Position numbers and translations under genes: made by a program
Shown: piece by piece, positions 16,151 to 25,424 of the stretch
Layout: the number at the start of each line of letters is the position of its first letter
Position numbering within the stretch: the stretch's first letter is position 1
NCBI RefSeq assembly: GCF_038595005.1
Contig: NZ_CP151997.1
Location: 744,001 to 808,000 of the forward strand
Reading direction: 5' to 3'
Source of the DNA: Chryseomicrobium sp. FSL W7-1435
Lineage (GTDB): Bacteria; Bacillota; Bacilli; Bacillales_A; Planococcaceae
Length of the DNA: 64,000 nucleotides
Notes under the pieces: model-generated
Told to the model about the DNA's origin: nothing
The model's input: only the letters and a program-made list of their open reading frames with translations
The model's database searches: none

Positions 16151-17845
16151 TTATTGAAAATAGGCACTTAGTTCGGAAACTTTTAGTGGCTTAGAGATAT
16201 GGAAGCCCTGCAACCCATCACAACCCATGGCTTGTAACTGCTTCGCTTGTTGCTCCGTTTCAATACCTTCAGCCAATACGCGAATTTGTAGGGAGTGACC
16301 AAGAGAAACCATCCCTTTGATTAAACGCATCACTTTATCATTCTGCGTCATGGCCTGAATAAATACGCGATCAATTTTCAAGCTTTCAATCGGTAACAAC
16401 TGCAAGTAACGCAATGAGGCATAGCCTGATCCAAAGTCGTCCAATACAAAGCGCACACCTTCGCGGTTTAATGCATGCATTTGTTCGATAATGGTCTTCT
16501 CTGCTTCTGCCTCTAACGCGAATTTCTCAGTGATTTCGATTTGAAGACGATTTGCCGGACAACCGGTTTGTTGCAGAATTTTAATGACTGTACGCGCCAT
16601 ATTTTTATCATGGAATTCGCGGACAGATAGATTGACGTTCACTTTGATGTCGTAACCTTGTCGGTGCCAATCGGCTGCTTGGAGACAGCTTTTCTCTAAG
16701 ACGAATGTTCCAATGTCATTAATGAGACCTGTCTGTTCAGCTATAGGGATCAGCTCTTCTGGAGACACTTGGCCCAAGACGTCGCTTTCCCAACGTACCA
16801 AGGCTTCAAAGCTAGTGACGCGTTTACTTGCTGTATCAATAATCGGCAAGTAGACCACTTCAAGGTGTTGTTGATCCAGTGCAATTAGAAGTTCTTTTTC
16901 AATCTCTACACGACGCGACAACTTCGAGTGAGCATCCTTAGGAAGTGTGGTAATCAGATTTCCACCTTGCTGTTTCACACGCTGTAAAGAGTTGTGAGCA
17001 GCTTCAACGATATGGTGTAATGTTTTTTGGTCGTCTGGGTAACGAGTCATACTTCCACTCACAGAGAGCGCAACCGATTTTGCTTCTATATAAACAGGGT
17101 TTGCCTTTAAAAAGTCACTGAAGCCTTGGATATACCAATCACTGAGTGGTGTGATCAGCGCAAACTCATTGCGTCCCATACGGCCAATCTCAGAATCGGG
17201 AAAATACTTTTTCAAGAGTTGGGTGAATTCATGCAAGAGAGTCTCTTCATGTTGCTCATTCATTAACTCTTTCAATGTGTAAAATTTATCGATCGAAAGA
17301 AGTACATAGGTGAACTCTACTTTTTGCGTAAGTTGTTCCTTCATGATTTCTTCCATCTTGTAACGACTTAACAGGCCTGTTTCAAGATCGACGTACGCGG
17401 CTTCTTCTAACTTCGTCTGCATTGTCTTTTTGTCGGTAATCTCTTCTTCAATGATATAACTATGTTGTACTGTATCGTCTTCATCACAAATTGGAATGGC
17501 TAGAATCTGCACCCAATACGAAAGACCTGATTTTGTACACTTTTCAAGTGAGCCTTGCCAAACACTTCCACGCTCTAAATGTTGAAGAATCTGATGGCCC
17601 TTATGGCGAGAAGACTCTTCATCAGGTAATAGTTGCCATATCGATTTACCGATAACGCGTTTAGGTGTCCATTCACTTCGTTCTAAAAATTTTGAATTAG
17701 TTGAGAGGATAATACCGTTAGCATCTATAACATAGAACATAAAGCCTTCTTTTAATCCAGCTTTTACCTGTTCCCACTCGGTTGGGATATCCTTGATCTC
17801 AAGGGATTGCTGTAAATGATCGAGCGTATAGTTAGTTTGAGCCAT
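16151..17845 (-). CDS. PAS-GGDEF-EAL protein, probable c-di-GMP phosphodiesterase
   Basis: 564 residues. A PAS domain (about 25-140, FMFYVIDANGIILSTNSKFLE) is followed by a GGDEF domain whose signature is degenerate (IGRMGRNEFALIT), so cyclase activity is unlikely. The C-terminal EAL domain (about 315-560) keeps the catalytic pattern: FEALVRW, VNVNLSVREF, LQIEITE, FVLDDFGSGYASLRYL, LKIDRVFI, LAEGIET and GLQGFHISKPL. It should hydrolyse c-di-GMP in response to a cytoplasmic PAS signal; there is no membrane segment. The gene is monocistronic; its last codons overlap the AAGAGGCTGGGAC arm of the insertion element. Confidence 0.85.
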   Translation of the reverse strand: MAQTNYTLDHLQQSLEIKDIPTEWEQVKAGLKEGFMFYVIDANGIILSTNSKFLERSEWTPKRVIGKSIWQLLPDEESSRHKGHQILQHLERGSVWQGSLEKCTKSGLSYWVQILAIPICDEDDTVQHSYIIEEEITDKKTMQTKLEEAAYVDLETGLLSRYKMEEIMKEQLTQKVEFTYVLLSIDKFYTLKELMNEQHEETLLHEFTQLLKKYFPDSEIGRMGRNEFALITPLSDWYIQGFSDFLKANPVYIEAKSVALSVSGSMTRYPDDQKTLHHIVEAAHNSLQRVKQQGGNLITTLPKDAHSKLSRRVEIEKELLIALDQQHLEVVYLPIIDTASKRVTSFEALVRWESDVLGQVSPEELIPIAEQTGLINDIGTFVLEKSCLQAADWHRQGYDIKVNVNLSVREFHDKNMARTVIKILQQTGCPANRLQIEITEKFALEAEAEKTIIEQMHALNREGVRFVLDDFGSGYASLRYLQLLPIESLKIDRVFIQAMTQNDKVMRLIKGMVSLGHSLQIRVLAEGIETEQQAKQLQAMGCDGLQGFHISKPLKVSELSAYFQ

Positions 17846-17982
17846 TATCAGTACTCCTTTACACTTCGTTTTTATCAGTATAATTCATTATTACCAATTC
17901 GTCATTACAAATCTTGGCATTCTGTTACAAAAGTTCTATATAATCGAAAGTGTACTCTTATCAAAAGTGAGGAGATATGTTT

Positions 17983-18891
17983 ATGAAGTCCAATCGTTGG
18001 AAAGGTATTGTACTTATTTTAACTGGAGCTATGTTATGGGGAGCAAGTGGACCAATGATGGAATGGTTGCTCGAACACTTTCCCATAACAGTTTCGTTCT
18101 TTTTAACTGTGCGTCTCCTCCTAGCAGGTGCATTTGTACTTATTGTGTTGCGCTTGAAAAAACAGCCTGTATTTCAAATTTGGAAAGACACGGCTTGGCG
18201 CTGGGGATTACTGATCTTTGGTATATTCGGAATGCTCGCTGTGCAGTATACGTTTGTAACGGCTATTGCTGTCAGTAATGCGACGGTGGCCACCTTACTG
18301 CAATTTATGGGACCCGTTTACATCATCTTGTTTATTTCTTGGAGACGGCGACAGCTCCCACCGATGTATCAAGTCATCGGTATGATTGGGACGCTTGGAG
18401 GGCTCGTTTTATTACTGACTAACGGGAATTTTGCACAACTTGCTATTTCTGGTGAAGCTCTCGCATGGGGGATTGCAGTCGGAATCGCGTTTGCCTTTTA
18501 TACGGTGTATCCAGCCCGTCTGATGCAAGAGTGGGGCGTGCTCCTCATTGTCGGATGGGGAATGGTGATAGGTGGAGTCGTTGTTGGTGTAACGACCAGA
18601 GTCTGGTCAACAGGCCAGTGGGAACAACTACTAAACCCAACTGTACTTGTGATGACCTTTGCTATCATACTTGTGGGAACTTTAGCCTTTATTCTCTTCC
18701 TATCTAGTATGAGATTTATTACAGCAGTTGAAACAAGTATTTTATCGAGTATGGAACCACTAACAGCTATGGTGATATCGTTCTTTTGGTTCAGTCAAGT
18801 GTTCGGTTCTCTGCAATATGTGGGAATGGTGATTATGTTGCTCTTTATCACTTGGCTGACGATTGCCGGTGAAAAACAATCAGAACATTGA
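17983..18891 (+). CDS. EamA family (DMT superfamily) transporter
   Basis: 302 residues, about ten membrane segments in two EamA repeats: ILTGAMLWGASGPMMEWL starts the first, EALAWGIAVGIAFAFYTVYPA the second. Conserved end-of-repeat features include NATVATLLQFMGPVYIILF and FITAVETSILSSMEPLTAMVIS. Such proteins usually export amino acids or other metabolites; the substrate cannot be told. The frame also has an ATG at 17977, but the ATG at 17983 is better spaced from GTGAGGAG. Confidence 0.8.
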   Translation: MKSNRWKGIVLILTGAMLWGASGPMMEWLLEHFPITVSFFLTVRLLLAGAFVLIVLRLKKQPVFQIWKDTAWRWGLLIFGIFGMLAVQYTFVTAIAVSNATVATLLQFMGPVYIILFISWRRRQLPPMYQVIGMIGTLGGLVLLLTNGNFAQLAISGEALAWGIAVGIAFAFYTVYPARLMQEWGVLLIVGWGMVIGGVVVGVTTRVWSTGQWEQLLNPTVLVMTFAIILVGTLAFILFLSSMRFITAVETSILSSMEPLTAMVISFFWFSQVFGSLQYVGMVIMLLFITWLTIAGEKQSEH

Positions 18892-18967
18892 GACTTGTTT
18901 TTCGACGTCCCTATGTCATAATAAGAGAAGTGATTAATTCGTATTACGAAGAATATTGAGGTGTGTC

Positions 18968-20704
18968 ATGAGAACCGTTCTCTCCTATTTAAAACCCTAC
19001 AAGGGTCTAGTTATTCTTGCGTTATTTTTAATGTTTTTGGAGCTAGCTGTTGAGCTTGCCCAGCCGCTTTTAATTGCTAAAATAATTGATGATGGTATTT
19101 TAGCAAATGATCCTCAGGTGATTATAAACCTCGGTATATGGATGGTCGTCATTTCATTTATTGCCTTTTTCGGAGCTATCACCAACACAGTGATTGCTTC
19201 TCACATCGTACAAAGCTATGGCTATGACATCCGCATGGCACTTTTCCGGAAGGTGCAGGACTTTACAATGACGGCATTTCTGCGATTTCCAAATGCCAGC
19301 TTGATTACCCGGCTGACGACAGATGTTACCATGACGCAAAACGTTATCTTCATGGGGTTACGCATCATGTTGCGTGCTCCACTTATTGTTATCGGAAGTA
19401 TCATAATGGCGTTTATCGTCAATCCTTCGCTGGCCGTGTACCTCGTGATCGGATTCCCATTCCTCCTCATCTTCATGTACTGGATGAGTGTCAAAGGGAT
19501 GAAGATGTTCACACGTGTCCAACAAGCATTAGATCGCCTCAATCGTCAAATTCAAGAAAACCTTCAAGCAGTTCGCTTGATTAAAGCTTATTTACGTGGC
19601 CGTTATGAGTCGGAGAGGTTTAGTGGCGTCGCGGGAGAATTGCGCTCTGTCAACATCACCGCGTTCCGTATTATGGAATTTATTTTACCTGTGTTATTAC
19701 TCGTGATGAATATCAGTTTGCTAGCTGTACTTTGGTTTGGAGCAGATCTAGTCAACACAGGTCAAGCGCCTCTGGGTGACCTGGTCGCCATCGTCAACTA
19801 TGTGATGCGTATGACGGGTGCTTTCTCGATGTTTGCGTTCATTATCATTTTCTTCTCCCGTGCAAAAGCATCAAGTGAGCGTATGGAAGAAGTACTCCTT
19901 GTGGATGAAGAGCTTGAAGTAGGTCTAGGTTCTGGGAAGTCCCCACGACGTGCATTCGGAGAAATTGAATTTGAAAATGTTTCTTTCCGTTATCCGAACA
20001 CCAAGGAATGGGTCCTGCAAGACGTTTCATTTACACTGGCTTCTGGTCAGAAGCTGGCAGTGATGGGGGCGACAGGGGCAGGGAAGTCCACGCTGTTCAA
20101 CCTGATCCCTCGTTTCTTTGAGGTGACCCGTGGGACGATCCGTATAGACGGACTGGCTGTTGAGCAGTGGCCATTACGTGAATTGCGTGAAACAATCGGC
20201 TATGTGCCGCAACAATCCATTTTGTTTACAGGCAGTATTGAAGAAAACCTTGGTTGGGGAGATACCGAAGCCGAGCAAGAATGGCTCGTGAACGCTGCCC
20301 GTAAAGCGCAGATTCATTCTTCTATAGAAGAATTCCCGAATCAATACCAGACACGTGTGGGTCAAAAAGGCGTCAATTTGTCAGGTGGTCAAAAGCAGCG
20401 ACTGTCGATTGCGCGAGCGATTGTGCGTCGACCGGAAATCCTCTTGTTAGACGACAGTACAAGTGCTCTTGACGTCAACACGGAAAATGCCTTGTGGCAA
20501 GCACTAGATGAAGAGTCTGCAACTATGCTGGTCATCACGCAAAAAATTCGGACGGCACGTGGTGCTGACGCCATCCTTCTCTTGAATGAAGGGAAAGTGG
20601 CAGGCTTTGGTTCTCACGATGAATTAATGCAGACTTCAGAATTGTATAGGGCCATTGCCCAGTCTCAACAGGAAGGGGGCGATGAACATGAGCTTCTTTC
20701 GTAA
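18968..20704 (+). CDS. ABC exporter half, degenerate-site subunit (YfiB-like)
   Basis: 578 residues: six membrane segments, then a nucleotide-binding domain (from about residue 340). Walker A is GATGAGKST and the signature LSGGQKQR is canonical, but Walker B is followed by Asp rather than Glu (LLLDDSTSALD) and the H-loop His is replaced (ITQKIRT). This is the pattern of the non-catalytic NBD in heterodimeric exporters such as BmrC. The partner gene overlaps by 17 bases. Likely a drug or lipid exporter; substrate unknown. Start placed at the ATG behind TGAGGTG. Confidence 0.85.
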   Translation: MRTVLSYLKPYKGLVILALFLMFLELAVELAQPLLIAKIIDDGILANDPQVIINLGIWMVVISFIAFFGAITNTVIASHIVQSYGYDIRMALFRKVQDFTMTAFLRFPNASLITRLTTDVTMTQNVIFMGLRIMLRAPLIVIGSIIMAFIVNPSLAVYLVIGFPFLLIFMYWMSVKGMKMFTRVQQALDRLNRQIQENLQAVRLIKAYLRGRYESERFSGVAGELRSVNITAFRIMEFILPVLLLVMNISLLAVLWFGADLVNTGQAPLGDLVAIVNYVMRMTGAFSMFAFIIIFFSRAKASSERMEEVLLVDEELEVGLGSGKSPRRAFGEIEFENVSFRYPNTKEWVLQDVSFTLASGQKLAVMGATGAGKSTLFNLIPRFFEVTRGTIRIDGLAVEQWPLRELRETIGYVPQQSILFTGSIEENLGWGDTEAEQEWLVNAARKAQIHSSIEEFPNQYQTRVGQKGVNLSGGQKQRLSIARAIVRRPEILLLDDSTSALDVNTENALWQALDEESATMLVITQKIRTARGADAILLLNEGKVAGFGSHDELMQTSELYRAIAQSQQEGGDEHELLS

Positions 20705-22517
20705 ACCGTTTGGCTATGAGCCCATTTTAACTAAAGAGGATATTAACGGAACCTCTGAAAAGAAAGTGGACAAAGCTTCGGACTGGAAATCAGTGTTGTA
20801 CCGGATTTGGCAGTTTGTTGATGAACAACGCTTCTTATTGATTGTTGTTTTGATCCTAGTATTGATTTCATCGGTTTTAGCTCTTGCAGGCCCTTATTTA
20901 GTAGGTAGAATTATAGATGACTATATTACAAATCGTGATCTAACAGGGTTGTCTGTCATTATCATCTGGCTAGCTGTCATTTATGTAGGTTGGTCTGTAA
21001 GTTTGTATTTGCAAAACTTTTGGATGATTGGAATTGCGCAACAAACGATTTACCGTTTGCGCACAACCCTGATTAGTCATTTGCAAAAACTGCCGGTGTC
21101 CTTCTTTGATCGACGCCAGCACGGGGAATTGATGTCCCGTGTAACGAATGATATTGAAAACGTCAGTCAGACATTGAATACATCATTTATTCAAGTGTTC
21201 TCCAGTATTCTGACACTGGTAGGGACAACGGTCGTCATGCTATTACTGAGCCCTCTTATGACAGTCATAACGTTAACAATCGTGCCAGTCATGTTTGTGG
21301 CGATACGCTGGATTACAAAGCGCACGTCAAAACTTTTTAAAGAACAACAAAAAGCAGTCGGTGAACTGAACGGGATGATTGAAGAAACAATTTCCGGTCA
21401 GCGTATTGTCAAAGCGTTCTCCCAAGAAGAGCGTATGATGCATGAGTTTTCAACGAAAAGTATGCGCCTTCGAAATACAGGGTTTTGGGCACTGACCTAC
21501 TCAGGATTTATCCCAAAAGTAATGAACTTATTGAATAACTTGAGCTTTACAATGGTAGCAGCCATTGGAGGAATATTGGCATTTTATGATCAGATTACGA
21601 TTGGTGAAATTGTCATCTTTACAGAGTATGCCCGCCAGTTTACGCGTCCTTTGAATGACCTTTCTAACCAGTTCAATACGGTCCTTTCGGCTATTGCTGG
21701 AGCAGAACGTGTGTTTAAAATTATTGATGAAGAGCCAGAGGAAGATACGGGTCGCAAAGAAAATGCAGTGACTTTGAAGGGGCATGTGGCATTGCAAGAT
21801 GTCGTTTTCCGTTACAACAAGGAAGAACCGCACCCAATCATTGATCATGTTTCATTTGAAGTACGACCTGGTCAGACAGCAGCGTTAGTTGGAGCAACAG
21901 GTGCTGGAAAGACAACAATCATGCAATTGCTGGCGCGTTTTTATGAGACAGATGCGGGAGAGATTCGAATCGATGGTATTCGTATTCAAGACATTCCGCG
22001 AGAGACATTGCGCAGTCAGATGGCCTTTGTGCTACAAGATCCATTCCTATTTGAGATGTCCGTGATGGAAAATATTCGTTACGGAAAATTGAATGCAACG
22101 GATGAAGAAGTGATGGACGCTGCTAAGCAAGCCAATGCTCATGATTTCATTATGAAGTTATCTGACGGTTACCAGACGGTACTGAATGCGGATGGTGGCG
22201 AGATTTCACAAGGACAGAAACAGTTGTTGTCTATTGCGCGAGCACTTGTTGCCGATCCAGCCGTCTTGTTACTTGATGAAGCAACATCTAGTATAGATAC
22301 CGTGACAGAGATGAAAATTCAAGATGCATTGGAACGTCTAATGGAAGGGCGCACAAGTTTTGTTATCGCCCATAGATTGAATACCGTGCGACAAGCTGAT
22401 ATGATTTTTGTAATGGAACAAGGACGTCTCGTCGAGGGAGGTCCACAAAAGAAGCTACTTGAACAGAAGGGGCGCTATTATCAAATGCTCATGTCTGGAA
22501 AGGAAGAAAACGAATGA
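20688..22517 (+). CDS. ABC exporter half, catalytic-site subunit (YfiC-like)
   Basis: 609 residues with a 40-residue N-terminal tail before the six-helix membrane domain. The NBD has Walker A GATGAGKTT, Walker B with catalytic Glu (LLLDEATSSID) and switch His (VIAHRLNT), but a changed signature, ISQGQKQL. Together with the preceding subunit this gives one intact ATP site (this Walker B with the partner LSGGQ) and one degenerate site, as in known heterodimeric exporters. The ATG at 20688 is 9 bases behind GGAAGGGGG; 20682 is also in frame. Confidence 0.85.
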   Translation: MSFFRKPFGYEPILTKEDINGTSEKKVDKASDWKSVLYRIWQFVDEQRFLLIVVLILVLISSVLALAGPYLVGRIIDDYITNRDLTGLSVIIIWLAVIYVGWSVSLYLQNFWMIGIAQQTIYRLRTTLISHLQKLPVSFFDRRQHGELMSRVTNDIENVSQTLNTSFIQVFSSILTLVGTTVVMLLLSPLMTVITLTIVPVMFVAIRWITKRTSKLFKEQQKAVGELNGMIEETISGQRIVKAFSQEERMMHEFSTKSMRLRNTGFWALTYSGFIPKVMNLLNNLSFTMVAAIGGILAFYDQITIGEIVIFTEYARQFTRPLNDLSNQFNTVLSAIAGAERVFKIIDEEPEEDTGRKENAVTLKGHVALQDVVFRYNKEEPHPIIDHVSFEVRPGQTAALVGATGAGKTTIMQLLARFYETDAGEIRIDGIRIQDIPRETLRSQMAFVLQDPFLFEMSVMENIRYGKLNATDEEVMDAAKQANAHDFIMKLSDGYQTVLNADGGEISQGQKQLLSIARALVADPAVLLLDEATSSIDTVTEMKIQDALERLMEGRTSFVIAHRLNTVRQADMIFVMEQGRLVEGGPQKKLLEQKGRYYQMLMSGKEENE

Positions 22518-23383
22518 CAGAAGATTTAGTAGTCGTGTCGACACCTGTTGACCAGGAAACATGGCAAGAAATCAGTGAACTCGTTGCCGCTGCTTCATCT
22601 CAGGACAGCATCAGCTACGCATCGATTTTAGGTGTAGAAAACTTGAAAGACCCACATTTTTACGGCTTTTGTCTACTGGCTTATAGCCAAGAAACAGATG
22701 AGTTATTAGGCTTTGCTTCGGCGATTGACCCGATCAATACTCGGGACTATGAATGGAGTATCATGGTTCATCCAGAACGTCGAAGTAAAGAACTTGGTGT
22801 GCGGATGTATGGACGACTCAGTGAAGAATTTGAGAAACGCAATTTCCATTCTCAAACGGCCATGAATCCTTCCAACAGCCCCCAATCTGCGGCTTTTCTA
22901 AAAAAACTTGGGTATGAATATGCTTATTCAGAGCGCACGATGAAAGCACTCGCAAAACCAGTAGAATTAGATGCAGGGTTAGAAATAAGAATCTATGAAG
23001 GGGCGACAGATCGAGAGGATTTGAAAGCCATCATTGAAAACGCATTTGGTGATTCTTCTGATGAAGTGGAAGCACTGATTGAATTCACAACTCATGCACC
23101 GAATCGCCAATTCTTCTTGGCGCATTCCGGCGATGATGCCGTGGGTGCTATGACCATCGTCCGTGAAAGTGAACGCGTTTGGGTGACAGCACTTGCTGTA
23201 CATTCCATGGCTCGTGGACAAGGCGTGGCTAGCAATCTTCTGCGGTATGCGCAACAATACGCACATAATGAAGGCATGAAGACGGTCTATCTCGATGTGG
23301 AGACGGACAATGAGACGGCGTTGTCGATTTATGAGCGTGTTGGTTTTCAGACCGTGAACCATACTAAGTATTGGAAGAAGTAG
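22514..23383 (+). CDS. Tandem GNAT N-acetyltransferase
   Basis: 289 residues with two acetyltransferase domains. The first (about 1-145) contains MVHPERRSKELGVRMYGRL. The second (about 150-289) is more canonical, VTALAVHSMARGQGVASNLLRYA, followed by VYLDVETDNETALSIYERVGF. Both use acetyl-CoA; the substrate is unknown. The start overlaps the ABC subunit stop (ATGA), so it belongs to the same operon and may modify a substrate linked to export. The stop TAG (23381-23383) is the first triplet of a TAGATG repeat. Confidence 0.8.
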   Translation: MTEDLVVVSTPVDQETWQEISELVAAASSQDSISYASILGVENLKDPHFYGFCLLAYSQETDELLGFASAIDPINTRDYEWSIMVHPERRSKELGVRMYGRLSEEFEKRNFHSQTAMNPSNSPQSAAFLKKLGYEYAYSERTMKALAKPVELDAGLEIRIYEGATDREDLKAIIENAFGDSSDEVEALIEFTTHAPNRQFFLAHSGDDAVGAMTIVRESERVWVTALAVHSMARGQGVASNLLRYAQQYAHNEGMKTVYLDVETDNETALSIYERVGFQTVNHTKYWKK

Positions 23384-23653
23384 ATGTGGAAGGCGTTCGT
23401 CCAGAAATGCTTCGGGAACCAAGCGTGCGCGTAGAGGCGCTTATTGCCTCTATGCGTGCGATTGGTTTTCGAATGTATTTCTAACGCCTGGAACTCGATT
23501 GAAGTAGATGTGGAAAACGCCACTCTAGAAATTTCGCGAAAATCAGGCGGGCCAATTGAGGCGCTCTTTGCCTCGGTTGGGGCGAATGATTTTTGCGAGG
23601 ATTTCTGGCGTTTGGAACTCGATTGCAGTAGATGTGGAAGGCGTAACTCGATT
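23381..23653 (+). repeat. TAGATG palindromic repeats: one subtype B, one subtype A-like, one shortened copy
   Basis: Unit 1 (23381-23500, 120 bp) is subtype B with GTAGAGGC/GCCTCTATG inner arms and GGCGTT/AACGCC outer arms. Unit 2 (23505-23624, 120 bp) is A-like with GAGGCG/CGCCTC-type arms. A third copy (23629-23653) keeps only the two ends. Spacers are GAAG and GCAG. Two different subfamilies side by side show that arrays are not built only by duplication of one unit. Confidence 0.9.
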
Positions 23654-23667
23654 TCGCTATATAGATT

Positions 23668-23698
23668 TCCCGAGAGTTAAAAGCTCTCGGGATTTTTT
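23668..23698 (+). terminator. Rho-independent terminator after ABC/GNAT operon
   Basis: TCCCGAGAG pairs with CTCTCGGGA and is followed by TTTTTT. It ends transcription that would pass through the TAGATG repeats. Confidence 0.85.
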
Positions 23699-23722
23699 GA
23701 CTACAAATAAGGTGGGGAAACA

Positions 23723-24454
23723 ATGAAAATTTTTGCACACAGAGGTTGTTCGGGCGCTTACCCAGAGAACACGTTAGCAGCATTCCGAGCGGCAAGTGAA
23801 TTGCCAATTGAAGGGATTGAACTGGACGTTCACTTAACGAAAGACGGTGAGCTCGTTGTCATCCACGATGAACTTGTTGACCGGACAACTGATGGGACAG
23901 GCTTTGTAAAGGACATGACAATCGATCAGCTGCGTCTACTGGATGCAGGGAGTTGGAAGGGGTCGCGATTTGAGGGCGAACGTATACCATTTCTTTCTGA
24001 AGTTCTGGAGCTTTTTACTGAAACCCAGCATATCCTGAACATTGAATTGAAGTCGGATATTTTTCCTTATCCGGGCATGGCAGACAAGGTCATGGCGCTT
24101 GTTCAATTCATGGAGCTGGAAGAGCGGGCCATTCTTTCCTCATTTGATCATGAAGTAGTGCGTTATCTTTCCAGTGAATATCCACATATCCAAACAGGCT
24201 GTCTGACGATGGAAGTGATGGTCGATTTTCCGGACTACTTGAAGAAACTGTCTGCATCTGCTGCCCACGTCTTGTTTCCAACAGCTCTTCGTCAAATGGG
24301 ACAAGAGCTTAAGGCTGCGGGAATTCCGATACGTGCCTTTACTGTGAATGATGAATCCTACGCAGATCTTCTTGCACAAGCAGGAGTGGAAGCTATTTTT
24401 ACGGACTACCCAGAACGTTTTATTCAACAAAAATCAGTATCTTCTCTGGAATAA
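23723..24454 (+). CDS. Glycerophosphodiester phosphodiesterase
   Basis: 243 residues of the GDPD TIM-barrel family. The opening motif AHRGCSGAYPENTLAAFRAA with HRG and PENT, then IELDVHLTKDGELVVIHDE (ExD and HD catalytic residues), DRTTDGTG and NIELKSD are all present. There is no signal peptide, so it is a cytoplasmic type that hydrolyses glycerophosphodiesters to glycerol-3-phosphate plus alcohol. Start behind AAGGTGGGG. Its last codons lie inside a terminator stem. Confidence 0.85.
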   Translation: MKIFAHRGCSGAYPENTLAAFRAASELPIEGIELDVHLTKDGELVVIHDELVDRTTDGTGFVKDMTIDQLRLLDAGSWKGSRFEGERIPFLSEVLELFTETQHILNIELKSDIFPYPGMADKVMALVQFMELEERAILSSFDHEVVRYLSSEYPHIQTGCLTMEVMVDFPDYLKKLSASAAHVLFPTALRQMGQELKAAGIPIRAFTVNDESYADLLAQAGVEAIFTDYPERFIQQKSVSSLE

Positions 24455-24480
24455 ATACTAGAGAAGATACTGATTTTGTA
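24430..24480. terminator. Bidirectional terminator overlapping the GDPD gene end
   Basis: AAAATCAGTATCTTCTCT and AGAGAAGATACTGATTTT are perfect 18-bp inverted repeats around a 12-base loop that holds the GDPD stop codon. It also lies just behind the convergent DegV gene, so one hairpin serves both. Confidence 0.85.
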
Positions 24481-24496
24481 GTTGTACCTATCGAAA

Positions 24497-25342
24497 TTAA
24501 TCGTTGTACCAAAGCGTTGCAAGTGTGCCTTGGCCTGCGTGAACTGCCAGCACTGTGCTAATATCATCCACGATGATTTCACTGTTTGGCGCAACAGTGC
24601 GAAGGGAAGCAGCAAACTCATTGGCTTCTTCTGCGCAATTACCGTGCATTAAATAAATCTTCTTAATAGTGTGCTTCTCAGAAGAGGCAGCCACTTTATC
24701 AAGAAGCGCTTGTTTAGCCTTCTTCATCGACCGTACTTTTTCACCTTCATTTAACTTACCATTTGGAGCAATGTGGATGATAGGCTTGATCTTTAAGAGA
24801 TTGCCTAAATAAAACTGTGCACTACTTAAGCGACCACCACGGTAAAGTTGATCAAGACTTCCAATTAAGATGTAGTTTTCAAAATCTTTTACTCTCGCAC
24901 GAAGTGCATCGGCGATTTCTTCAGCTGTGTGACCTTGTTCTTGTAAGCCAATGCCGTGTTCGAGTAGTCCTGTTATACCTGCTGAAAGCGAATGTGAATC
25001 CACTAAATGGACGTCTACTTCAGCGATTTCTGCGCCACTTTTAGAAGAAGCAAAGGTACCGCTCAGTTCATTGGATAAGTGAACGGCGATAATTTCATCG
25101 TACGATTCTTTCAACTCTTCATACAGCTTTGCAAACTCACCAGCTGGAGGTTGTGATGTTTTAGCTTTTTCCTTATCTTTAGCTAAGCGATCGTAAACTT
25201 CCGATTTTGAAATGGTCACACCGTCTTGAAAAATTTCATTATCAAAATGAATCGTCAATGGCACAATATGAACATCTGGATGGTTTCTTAATTTCTCTGA
25301 AGGAAAAACACTGCTATCTGTAACCCATGCAATTTTTGTCAT
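24497..25342 (-). CDS. DegV family fatty-acid-binding protein
   Basis: 281 residues. It begins KIAWVTDSSVFP, the usual DegV start. KAKTSQPPAGEFAKLYEEL and LSNELSGTFASSKSGA hold the Ser/Thr residues that bind the fatty-acid carboxyl, and YILIGSLDQLYRGGRLS the conserved middle. DegV/FakB proteins present fatty acids to the kinase FakA; whether this one does is inferred. Its neighbour to the left on the same strand is plsY, also in phospholipid synthesis. Confidence 0.8.
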   Translation of the reverse strand: MTKIAWVTDSSVFPSEKLRNHPDVHIVPLTIHFDNEIFQDGVTISKSEVYDRLAKDKEKAKTSQPPAGEFAKLYEELKESYDEIIAVHLSNELSGTFASSKSGAEIAEVDVHLVDSHSLSAGITGLLEHGIGLQEQGHTAEEIADALRARVKDFENYILIGSLDQLYRGGRLSSAQFYLGNLLKIKPIIHIAPNGKLNEGEKVRSMKKAKQALLDKVAASSEKHTIKKIYLMHGNCAEEANEFAASLRTVAPNSEIIVDDISTVLAVHAGQGTLATLWYND

Positions 25343-25424
25343 TGTAACTGGACACTTCCTTTAATAGTATTCTATGAATAATAAGTATACCATGAGAAGT
25401 GGGTCTATAAATCAAAAATTCAAT

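Larger units (their letters stand above)
14342..16152 (+). mobile_element. IS1182-like insertion element between inverted AAGAGGCTGGGACAAAAC arms
   Basis: One transposase gene is enclosed by perfect 18-bp inverted copies of AAGAGGCTGGGACAAAAC (14342-14359 and, reversed, 16135-16152). A strong hairpin with T-run (14374-14415) precedes the gene, and two hairpins (16035-16068 and 16083-16120) follow it. The same arm occurs without a transposase at 43095, so these arms may be a host stem-loop into which the element jumped rather than its own ends; the exact termini are therefore uncertain. The adjacent genes are intact. Confidence 0.75.
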
